From Bacteroidota bacterium (lineage in GTDB: Bacteria > Bacteroidota > Bacteroidia > Bacteroidales > Lentimicrobiaceae): a DNA stretch of 64,000 bases. This document shows, piece after piece, positions 52,271 through 60,005 of this stretch. The stretch is from the NCBI GenBank assembly GCA_023434665.1, contig JAEYSM010000026.1, forward strand, positions 62,001-126,000, read 5' to 3'. How positions within the stretch are numbered: the first letter of the stretch is position 1; the number at the start of each line of letters is the position of its first letter. The notes below the pieces were generated by a model that did no database searches, had not been told where the DNA came from, and was given only the letters and a program-made list of their open reading frames with translations. Both the position numbers and the translations under genes were made by a program.

Positions 52271-53782
52271 ATGAAAGTTAAATCTATAATAGCATTAAGT
52301 TTTGTAATGTTGTTTACAACAGCATGTACCGATCTTGATGAAACCCTATATGATAGGGTTGAAGCTGATAATTACGGAAAATCAGCGGGCGAAATAGAGA
52401 CCATTGTTGGTCGCGCTTATGCCTCTTTACGCGGATTTAGTGATGCCTCCTCAGGTGGAACACATGCTTATCCCGCTTCAGAATACGTATACTTCCTCAC
52501 CGCAATTACATCAGATGAAGCTGCATTGCCAACAAGAGTAGGTGGCGACTGGTATGATGGTGGTCAATATCTTGATTTACAATATCACACTTGGACACCT
52601 GACAATAAGGTAATATGGAGTGCTTGGAAATATAACTTTGCAGGTATCTCATCGGTTAACGCAGTAATGTATCAAGTGGAGCAATCAGGATTGACAGATG
52701 ATGAGAAAAGCAAGATATATGCTGAGTTGAGAGCTATTCGCGCTTATTATTATTATAATTTGCTCGATCTTTTTGGAAATGTACCTATTATTACTGACTA
52801 TAAAGTAACAGATCTTCCTGCAAATTCAACAAGTGAGCAGGTTTATGACTTCATTGAAAACGAGTTGCTAGAGGTTATTGACATGCTGCCAACAACTGGA
52901 TATGGCAGGATGACACAAAATGCAGGCAACATGCTTTTGGCAAGGCTTTATCTCAATTCAGAAGTATATATCGGTCAACCACGCTGGCAGGACTGCATTA
53001 ATGTAGCCGACAAGATTGACGGAACCTTAGAAGCTGATTTCTATGTTAACTTCCAAACAAATAATGAAGTTTCAAGAGAGATCATTTTTGCAATACCTTA
53101 CGATCATAAAGCAGGTACCGTGGGCAATTATATGCCATCGATGACCTTCCATTATGAACAAAAATGGGCATTTTCACCAACAGGAGCTTACCAGTGGTGC
53201 GGTAATGGAATGAGCGCAAAGCCTGGCATTTATGGTATGTTTGATGAAAACGACATTCGCCGGAAGTCTGTACTGATTGGAGATCAAATAAATTTATCAA
53301 CCGGATCAGTCATTATTATGCCGGCATCAGGTGAGCCACTTTCTTATACCGATACTATTACCGATATAACCAATGCAAAGCAGAATGAAGGAGGCAGGTT
53401 ATTCAAGTATGAGGTTCGCCCAGATGATGCGTGGGAAAGAGATAATGATCTTGTAATCATGCGTTATGCTGAAGTTCTTATGATGAAAGCTGAATGTTAT
53501 GTTAGGTTAGGCTCTCCGGCATCTGCCCGACCATTGGTTGAGCTTGTAAGAAGTCGTGCTGGCTTATCAACACCCAGCGATATTACTTTAGAGTTCCTTA
53601 ACTTAGAACTTAAGAAAGAGTTTCTTTTCGAAAGTCATCGCAGAACCGATAATATCCGCTTTGGTACCTTCTTTGAACCATGGTGGAACAAATCAACTAC
53701 CCCTTCTTACAGAAGGATCTTCCCAATCCCGTCATTTGAATTACAAAAGAATTCAAATTTAGTTCAAAACACGGGATACTAG
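52271..53782 (+). CDS. SusD/RagB-like glycan-binding lipoprotein
   Basis: A 503-residue surface lipoprotein with signal ending FTTAC. The helical TPR-like body has the family block AELRAIRAYYYYNLLDLFGNVP near residue 155 and VIMRYAEVLMMKAECYVR near 395, with the C-terminal RNR-like motif replaced by FPIPSFELQKNSNLVQNTGY. It forms the lid on the SusC receptor. Confidence 0.95.
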   Translation: MKVKSIIALSFVMLFTTACTDLDETLYDRVEADNYGKSAGEIETIVGRAYASLRGFSDASSGGTHAYPASEYVYFLTAITSDEAALPTRVGGDWYDGGQYLDLQYHTWTPDNKVIWSAWKYNFAGISSVNAVMYQVEQSGLTDDEKSKIYAELRAIRAYYYYNLLDLFGNVPIITDYKVTDLPANSTSEQVYDFIENELLEVIDMLPTTGYGRMTQNAGNMLLARLYLNSEVYIGQPRWQDCINVADKIDGTLEADFYVNFQTNNEVSREIIFAIPYDHKAGTVGNYMPSMTFHYEQKWAFSPTGAYQWCGNGMSAKPGIYGMFDENDIRRKSVLIGDQINLSTGSVIIMPASGEPLSYTDTITDITNAKQNEGGRLFKYEVRPDDAWERDNDLVIMRYAEVLMMKAECYVRLGSPASARPLVELVRSRAGLSTPSDITLEFLNLELKKEFLFESHRRTDNIRFGTFFEPWWNKSTTPSYRRIFPIPSFELQKNSNLVQNTGY

Positions 53783-53796
53783 GAGTACTAACAATT

Positions 53797-53838
53797 TCGA
53801 TCGAAGCCGGCCGGCATTTACCGGCCGGACTTGATCGA
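53797..53838 (+). other. GC-rich hairpin downstream of the susD-like gene
   Basis: An outer TCGATC/GATCGA helix, an AAG/CTT helix and an inner CCGGCCGG/CCGGCCGG helix (17 bp in total with single-base bulges) close a 6-nt loop. No T-run follows, so it may be a transcript-stabilising element that raises susCD expression over the enzymes. The rest of the 230-bp gap, to 54012, shows nothing else. Confidence 0.55.
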
Positions 53839-54012
53839 CAATGATCAGTTATAGCTGGTTAACGATGCCTGAAAATGTAATAGCTTAGGATAATAATATG
53901 GACTTGATAGCCATCAGTAAATCTCAATGGGAGAGATTAATTAATGTGAGACCTTAACAATTAGTGAATACTATATGCTGCAGTAGGTGCAGTGCCGGAA
54001 TAATAAAAAAAA

Positions 54013-55248
54013 ATGAAACTACTTACAACCATTGCAGTTGCTTTAATAATAGCCATGTATTCCTGTGCAAAGGAGGATCCTGCACCTGGAAATATCGTTA
54101 AGGAATTCAATCCCGTGCCTGTTGTTAAAACCAACGATCTGCCATTGTATGCACACTATATGCCATGGTTTGAGGACAGGAGCACTTCTAACAATGGAAA
54201 CTGGGGTTGGCATTGGACAATGAACAATCAAAATCCTGATATTATTCTTGAAGACAACCGGAGGCAAATTGCCTCACACTATTATCCATTAATTGGGCCC
54301 TATGCCTCCAGCGATCCCGACCTACTTGAATACCACCTCCTCCTAATGAAATATTCAGGAATTGATGGAATTTTAATCGACTGGTATGGCACTTATGATG
54401 TATACGATTATGCTATGAACAAGCGAAATACAGAAGCCCTGGTAGAGAAAATTGAGAAAGTAGGACTTAAGTTTGCCATAGTTTATGAAGATGCAACTGT
54501 AAAAAATATAATTCAACAAACTAGCGAAGAAGACGGACGTTCAATTGCCCGCATGGATATGGTTTATCTGCAACAAAAATTTTTCTCAAAAGAATCATAT
54601 ATTACTGTGGATGGAAAACCTTTACTCCTTGTTTTTGGGCCAAACCATTTCAATCAACCTACCGATTGGGATTTTGTAATGAGTGTTTTTTCTAATAAGC
54701 CTTGCTTTATGCCACTTTGGAGTAGAAGTGGTGAAACAGGCTCAGCTACTGGTGGTGAATTCATTTGGGTGGACCTTGTGAATGTAGATGAAAAGTATGC
54801 AACTGCTTCATCACATAACTATTTTGGGGGTGGAGCATGGCCCGGATTCCACGACTTTTATAAAGAAGGTGGAGCAGGAACTGGATACTTTTACATTGAC
54901 CACTCCAATGGACAGGTCTGGCGTAATCTTCTGCAAAAAGCACTAGATAATAAACAACATATAAAATTCCTTCAGTTAATTACCTGGAACGACTTCGGTG
55001 AAGGCACCATAATTGAACCTACAAGAGAGTTTGGGTACTCCTATCTTGAAGAACTTCAACAATTTACCGGACTTGATTATGATATTTCACAACTAGAGTT
55101 TATTACAAAGCAATACAACCTCCGTAAAAGATATAAGTCAGATATTAAATCGCAACAATCACTTGACCAGGCCTTTTACTACTGGGTATCGCTGCAGCAT
55201 TCAAAAGCGCAAAATATAATTGATAGTTTAGACAACCTCTCAAAATAA
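54013..55248 (+). CDS. GH71/GH99-like glycoside hydrolase lipoprotein
   Basis: A 411-residue lipoprotein with signal ending AMYSC. The barrel motifs are typical of the GH71/GH99 clan: YAHYMPWF at residue 46, then GIDGILIDWYGTYD near residue 115, and LITWNDFGEGTIIEPT near 330 (a clan signature usually read as WNEWHEGTxIEP). GH99 enzymes cleave internal alpha-mannosidic or glucosyl-mannose links; GH71 enzymes cleave alpha-1,3-glucan. Which applies here cannot be decided by eye. It lies between susD and the GH97 gene. Confidence 0.8.
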   Translation: MKLLTTIAVALIIAMYSCAKEDPAPGNIVKEFNPVPVVKTNDLPLYAHYMPWFEDRSTSNNGNWGWHWTMNNQNPDIILEDNRRQIASHYYPLIGPYASSDPDLLEYHLLLMKYSGIDGILIDWYGTYDVYDYAMNKRNTEALVEKIEKVGLKFAIVYEDATVKNIIQQTSEEDGRSIARMDMVYLQQKFFSKESYITVDGKPLLLVFGPNHFNQPTDWDFVMSVFSNKPCFMPLWSRSGETGSATGGEFIWVDLVNVDEKYATASSHNYFGGGAWPGFHDFYKEGGAGTGYFYIDHSNGQVWRNLLQKALDNKQHIKFLQLITWNDFGEGTIIEPTREFGYSYLEELQQFTGLDYDISQLEFITKQYNLRKRYKSDIKSQQSLDQAFYYWVSLQHSKAQNIIDSLDNLSK

Positions 55249-55257
55249 AAAGGAAGA

Positions 55258-57267
55258 ATGAAAAGTTACATTAAATGTTTAACACTGCCCATATTACTGA
55301 TTATGCTGGTTACTTCTTGCAATCCTAAACCACAACAATTCGTTATTGCTTCTCCTGATGGCAATATTGAGGTTACTGTTAAACAGGATAAAAAGAGAAT
55401 ATACTACTCTGTTACAAAACTTGGCAAACCCGTATTATATGATTCACAGCTTGGGTTTATACTAAATAAAGATGATGACTTCTCTGAAAATTTTCACATC
55501 ATAAAGGTCGATACTTTATTTATTGATGAAACATGGGAACAACCTTGGGGTGAATCTAAAACTGTAATCAACAAATGCAATGAACTTAAGGTCCAGTTAC
55601 AGGAGCTTACAGAAACCGGAAGATTGCTGAATATCTACTTCAGAGTTTTTGATGATGGTTATGGTTTTAGATATGAGTTCCCTGAGCAACCCAATTTGAA
55701 AGACTTTGAGATCGCTGCCGAAATAACAGATTTTCAGTTTCCTGATAAAGCTATGTCCTGGTGGATACCGGCTTATGGCGATGAGTTTTACGAGCATTAT
55801 GCCAAACATACTTCCATAGGTAAAATGGATACTGCAAGCACACCAATAACAATTGAGACTACTGATGGAAAATATTTGGCAATTCACGAGGCAAATCTTA
55901 CAGATTATGCTAAGATGAACCTCTATCCTATTGATTCATTAACACTAAAATGCGACTTATCACCTTGGAGCAATGGAGTTAAAGTTTATGCATCCACTCC
56001 ATTTTTAAGTCCTTGGCGCACAATGATAATCGCAGAAAACATTAACGAATTGGTAACGTCAAACATTATGCTCAACCTTAATGAGCCATCACAAATTGAA
56101 GATGTTTCATGGATAAAACCTGGCAAATATCTTGGAATCTGGTGGGAAATTCATTTAGGCAAATACACTTGGTCGAGTGGTGAAAAACATGGAGCTACCA
56201 CCGAAAACACTATTAAATATATTGATTTTGCTGCAGAAAATGGTTTTGATGGTGTATTGGTTGAAGGCTGGAATATTGGTTGGGATGGTGATTGGACGCA
56301 AAATGGTGCAACACTCGATTTCACTAAACCATATCCAGATTTTAACATCGCAAAGATTACCGAATATGCTAAATCAAAAGGTGTAGAACTTATCGGACAT
56401 CATGAAACAGCCGGAATGGCAACAAATTATGAAAATCAACTTGACAAAGCATATGATTTCTATAAGAAGTATGGCGTGAGAGTTGTAAAAACGGGATATG
56501 TTAACCCGTTGCTTGATAATAAGGAACTCCATGATGGACAATTCGCAGTCAGGCACTATCGTAAAGTTATTGAAACTGCTGCTAAATATGGGATTGTAAT
56601 TGACAACCATGAGCCGGTTATGCCCACAGGTTTACAAAGAACATGGCCAAATCTTATGACTCAGGAAGGAATTAGAGGACAGGAATACGATGCATGGTCG
56701 AAAGATGGTGGTAACCCACCAGAGCATACAACCGTTTTCCCTTTTGTAAGAGGATTAGCCGGTCCAATGGACTTCACTCCCGGCACATTTAATTTTAATA
56801 ATCCTGTTAACCCGGGCACAAGAGTACAAACCACTATCGCCAAGCAATTAGCCTTATACGTTGTGGTTTACAGTCCATTACAAATGGCATCTGATGCTCC
56901 CCAAAATTATGCAGGCGTTAAAGCTTTCGATTTCATTAAATCGGTTCCTGCTGATTGGGAACAAACATACGTGGTAGATGCAAAAATTGGAGATTATGCA
57001 ATATTTGCACGCCAGAAAAGAGATTCCGAAAATTGGTATCTTGGGGCAATAACTGATGAGAACTCGAGAGAACTGCTAATAGATTTTTCTTTTCTTCCGG
57101 CAGGCAAAACATTCAAAGCAAAGATTTATGCTGATGGTCGGGACGCTGATTGGGAGAATAATCCAACCTCAGTTGAAATTACAGAAATGGAAGTTTCATC
57201 GTCTAAAATCCTTCCGGTTAAGTTAGCCCCGGGAGGTGGATGTGCAATAGAATTGACAATTCTGTAA
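55258..57267 (+). CDS. GH97 alpha-glucosidase, inverting SusB-type
   Basis: A 669-residue lipoprotein (signal ending VTSC) with the GH97 N-terminal beta-sandwich, (beta/alpha)8 barrel and C-terminal domain. Four acidic residues fit the spacing known for B. thetaiotaomicron SusB: Glu383, Glu452, Glu470 and Glu476 correspond to SusB Glu439, Glu508, Glu526 and Glu532. The retaining-type Asp is absent; the equivalent segment reads VVKTGYV. So an inverting exo-alpha-glucosidase is expected. It releases glucose from short alpha-glucans. It follows the GH71/GH99-like gene by 9 bp. Confidence 0.93.
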   Translation: MKSYIKCLTLPILLIMLVTSCNPKPQQFVIASPDGNIEVTVKQDKKRIYYSVTKLGKPVLYDSQLGFILNKDDDFSENFHIIKVDTLFIDETWEQPWGESKTVINKCNELKVQLQELTETGRLLNIYFRVFDDGYGFRYEFPEQPNLKDFEIAAEITDFQFPDKAMSWWIPAYGDEFYEHYAKHTSIGKMDTASTPITIETTDGKYLAIHEANLTDYAKMNLYPIDSLTLKCDLSPWSNGVKVYASTPFLSPWRTMIIAENINELVTSNIMLNLNEPSQIEDVSWIKPGKYLGIWWEIHLGKYTWSSGEKHGATTENTIKYIDFAAENGFDGVLVEGWNIGWDGDWTQNGATLDFTKPYPDFNIAKITEYAKSKGVELIGHHETAGMATNYENQLDKAYDFYKKYGVRVVKTGYVNPLLDNKELHDGQFAVRHYRKVIETAAKYGIVIDNHEPVMPTGLQRTWPNLMTQEGIRGQEYDAWSKDGGNPPEHTTVFPFVRGLAGPMDFTPGTFNFNNPVNPGTRVQTTIAKQLALYVVVYSPLQMASDAPQNYAGVKAFDFIKSVPADWEQTYVVDAKIGDYAIFARQKRDSENWYLGAITDENSRELLIDFSFLPAGKTFKAKIYADGRDADWENNPTSVEITEMEVSSSKILPVKLAPGGGCAIELTIL

Positions 57268-57427
57268 TTACTATTAGCTTCCTGCTTTCAGCTCTGTGGT
57301 CTTCCGGATGCTCTGTCACTGGCTTGATGTAATCAGCTTGGTTGATAGATGAGGGTAAATGATGTGATATGTCAAGTGAGGAAAGCTTGACAAAAGGTTG
57401 ATTTTTATTGTGTGATTTGTGGTGATG

Positions 57428-57470
57428 AGAGACTGTCTTCGGGAAGACAGTCTCTTTGTTTTATTTTAAG
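57428..57470 (+). terminator. Rho-independent terminator of the polysaccharide operon
   Basis: AGAGACTGTCTTC (57428-57440) and GAAGACAGTCTCT (57443-57455) form a 13-bp perfect stem, and TTTGTTTTATTTTA follows on the plus strand. It lies between the GH97 gene and the oppositely oriented ndh gene. Confidence 0.85.
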
Positions 57471-57500
57471 TATCGTTACAATCTATTGGCTAATTACCAA

Positions 57501-58754
57501 CTAATGCTGTTCTTTTAAAATCAACCTTAAAGAAGTGTCTCTGGTGAAAAACAGCCATGACCAGTTAATGAAGATAACAAGCTTATTTCTGACACTCAGT
57601 ATAAGCATTAAATGGAGAAACATCCATATAATCCAGGCAAAGAACCCTTTGAACTTTAAGTATGGAAGGTCTACAACAGCCTTTTTTTTACCAATCGTTG
57701 CCATAGTACCTTTATCGCGATATTCAAACTCTTTTAAATTTTTGCGCTCAAGCATTCTCTTAATATTTCGGGCCAGATTACGTGCTTGGTTAATTGCGAC
57801 ATTAGCGACCTGAGGATGACCAGATGGATATTTTGGTGTTTCCATATATGCCACATCTCCCACTGCATAAATATCATCATACCCAATTATGCGGTTATAT
57901 CTGTCAACCAAGTATCTACTTCTAAAAATTATCTCATTATTCAAACCTTCTATTATATTCCCTCTGACTCCAGCCGTCCATATTACCTGTCTGCTTTTAA
58001 TTTGTTCACCATTGTTTAGATCTACAATATTACCATCATAATTTTTGACCATCACATTTGTTACAATCTCAACTCCCATTGATTTAAGATACTTTTCAGA
58101 AGCTACTTTAGCTGTATCACTCATAGAATTAAGAGTATGGGAACTTCCTTCGATAAGAATTATTCGTAATCTACTGAAATCAAATCTTGGGTAATCTTTG
58201 GGTAATATATTGTTTCTGATTTCTGCAAAGGCGCCGGCAAGTTCAACACCAGTTGGACCAGCTCCAATAATAACTAAATTAAGCAGGTACTCTTTCTCCG
58301 CCTCGGGAATTGAAATCAGACTTTCGAAATTCTGAAGGATATTATTTCGAATTTTAATGGCATCGTAGGTGGATTTAAGTGAAAAGGAGTTTTGCTCAAT
58401 TAATTCATTATTAAAGAAATTAGTCTTGCAGCCGGTTGCAATTATAAGTATATCATAACCAAAATTACCTATATCCGTTTCGATGATCTTAGCAGAACTT
58501 TCTATTTTTTTTACTTCGGTCATCCTTATTTGGGTATTGTTTCTGTTCTGAAGAATTTTCCTTAATGGAAATGAGATGCTTCCAGGTTCTATTTGGGATG
58601 TTGCCACCTGATAAAAAAGAGGTTGAAACTGATGATGATTGAGTTTATCAATTAACAATACGTCGAAGTTATCTTCATCAATATGTTTGAGCAATTGGAT
58701 TCCTGCAAAACCTGCGCCAACAACAATTACTTTTTTTCTTGTCTTTGCTTTCAT
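57501..58754 (-). CDS. ndh: Type II NADH dehydrogenase (Ndh)
   Basis: A 417-residue FAD enzyme that passes electrons from NADH to quinone without pumping protons. The FAD motif VVGAGFAGIQ is at residues 11-20, the NAD-binding GAGPTGVELAG near residue 165, and the FAD-contacting YAVGDVAYME near 300. The C-terminal hydrophobic segment (FAWIIWMFLHLMLI) is the expected membrane attachment region. It could feed quinol to NarGHI, but this link is inference. Confidence 0.92.
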   Translation of the reverse strand: MKAKTRKKVIVVGAGFAGIQLLKHIDEDNFDVLLIDKLNHHQFQPLFYQVATSQIEPGSISFPLRKILQNRNNTQIRMTEVKKIESSAKIIETDIGNFGYDILIIATGCKTNFFNNELIEQNSFSLKSTYDAIKIRNNILQNFESLISIPEAEKEYLLNLVIIGAGPTGVELAGAFAEIRNNILPKDYPRFDFSRLRIILIEGSSHTLNSMSDTAKVASEKYLKSMGVEIVTNVMVKNYDGNIVDLNNGEQIKSRQVIWTAGVRGNIIEGLNNEIIFRSRYLVDRYNRIIGYDDIYAVGDVAYMETPKYPSGHPQVANVAINQARNLARNIKRMLERKNLKEFEYRDKGTMATIGKKKAVVDLPYLKFKGFFAWIIWMFLHLMLILSVRNKLVIFINWSWLFFTRDTSLRLILKEQH

Positions 58755-58802
58755 TACCGATTGTACATTTTAACCCATGTAAACAAACTGAAAAATATAT
58801 TG

Positions 58803-58834
58803 ATTGTATTTAAAACGTTTAATTGTTATTTTTG
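58803..58834 (+). promoter_or_regulatory. Promoter of the LiaF-like gene
   Basis: ATTG at 58803-58806 and TATTTTTG at 58827-58834 with a 20-bp spacer fit the Bacteroidota consensus. The start would lie near 58841, about 20 bp before the ATG. Confidence 0.55.
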
Positions 58835-58840
58835 CTATAT

Positions 58841-58873
58841 CAAAGCTAATGACAACAAAAGATGGAGAACAAA
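58841..58873 (-). promoter_or_regulatory. Promoter of ndh
   Basis: In the minus direction TTTG (58873-58870) and TAGCTTTG (58848-58841) are spaced by 21 bp. The -33 element lies inside the first codons of the divergent gene, so the two promoters interleave and their start points nearly coincide. Confidence 0.5.
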
Positions 58874-59587
58874 ACCACACAAACAAGCAACAGTAGACCA
58901 CAGTCTTACAAAGCAACGATTTTAGGCATTATTCTAATTCTGATTGGCAGCCTTTATCTGGCAAAACAAGCCGGAATTCTTGATCCTGCAATATGGAGAG
59001 TTGTTTTTTCATGGCAGATGCTTTTAATTGCATTAGGAATAGTTAGTCTTGCTGAAAAGCAGTACGCCTGGGGAACTATTTTAATCGTTATTGGTGGTTT
59101 GTTTATGTATAATCGCTACACTGGTCATTTATTAGATTATATATGGCCGATTATAATAATCCTCGCCGGCTTAATCATCATATTCTTCCGTCCAAAAAAT
59201 TTAGGATGGAACCGCCCTCCTTCCATTAATGATGGAGCAAAGAATATTGAAGGAACTTATTTAAATGAAACCGCAATTTTTGGTGGAAATGAACGAATGA
59301 TGTACACCAGCAATTTTAAAGGCGGTTCAGTGGTTTCCATTTTTGGAGGATCGGATATTGATCTGACTAACTGTACTCTGGAACCGGAATCACCAGTTTC
59401 TGTAGAAATGACCTCCATTTTTGGCGGATCAACACTTAGAGTTCCTCCCGACTGGAATGTGATCATCGAAGTAACAAGTATTCTGGGAGGTTTTTCCGAC
59501 AAACGGTTCAAAAGCAATGTTGACCCTTCAAAAACTCTGATTGTAAGAGGAGTCAGTATTTTTGGCGGCGGTGAAATTAAGAACTAA
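58862..59587 (+). CDS. LiaF-like membrane protein (DUF5668 with a cell-wall-active-antibiotic-response C-terminus)
   Basis: A 241-residue protein: a polar N-terminus, four membrane helices between residues about 20 and 115, and a C-terminal beta-rich domain with three copies of an FGG-type motif (SIFGGSDIDL, SIFGGSTLRV, SILGGFSDKR). This is the LiaF/VraT-like build; in Firmicutes the group inhibits envelope-stress kinases, but here no kinase is adjacent. The exact role is unknown. Confidence 0.82.
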   Translation: MENKTTQTSNSRPQSYKATILGIILILIGSLYLAKQAGILDPAIWRVVFSWQMLLIALGIVSLAEKQYAWGTILIVIGGLFMYNRYTGHLLDYIWPIIIILAGLIIIFFRPKNLGWNRPPSINDGAKNIEGTYLNETAIFGGNERMMYTSNFKGGSVVSIFGGSDIDLTNCTLEPESPVSVEMTSIFGGSTLRVPPDWNVIIEVTSILGGFSDKRFKSNVDPSKTLIVRGVSIFGGGEIKN

Positions 59588-59844
59588 TCTACACTAGGTA
59601 AATCGGGTAGTTTTGAAAGGTTTCTAAGGAAACGAACCTTATTGAAAGGTTCGGCAAACCTCATTAATCTGAATAATTCAATTTGAATAACCCGGGAGAT
59701 CAGCATTCTTGCTTCTTCTTCCGTGAATGATTCCTTTTCAATCAGCCTATAGTATGTCTGAGAAGTTTCAGGAGGTTGGCTCTTCTCTAACTGTTTATCG
59801 ATTATTGACTCGATGATTACCCGGAGTGTTTCTCTGTTTTTCAT
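59584..59844 (-). CDS. Small protein of unknown function, convergent with the LiaF-like gene
   Basis: An 86-residue protein rich in charged helix-forming residues, starting MKNRETLRVIIESIIDKQ. A longer frame would begin at a TTG (59856); ATG 59844 is preferred. The stop overlaps the LiaF-like stop by 4 bp. I recognise no family; the helical content and lack of signal suggest a soluble cytoplasmic protein. Confidence 0.65.
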   Translation of the reverse strand: MKNRETLRVIIESIIDKQLEKSQPPETSQTYYRLIEKESFTEEEARMLISRVIQIELFRLMRFAEPFNKVRFLRNLSKLPDLPSVD

Positions 59845-59975
59845 TACTGTATACAAGTATAGTTTATAGCAAAAGCGTTAAAAAGTAACTATCGGATTCC
59901 TAAAAAAAAAGGTGAAATGTTAATAAGTCTTTGGTCTCAGGTGTACCATTACACATCGGATTTACTGAAAATGTA

Positions 59976-59983
59976 TAATTTTG
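59976..59983 (+). promoter_or_regulatory. Candidate -7 box for the helicase gene
   Basis: TAATTTTG fits TANNTTTG and lies 22 bp before the GTG start; no convincing -33 TTTG is seen at the right distance. Confidence 0.3.
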
Positions 59984-60005
59984 TGGCTGATTAATTTTCT
60001 CTCCT

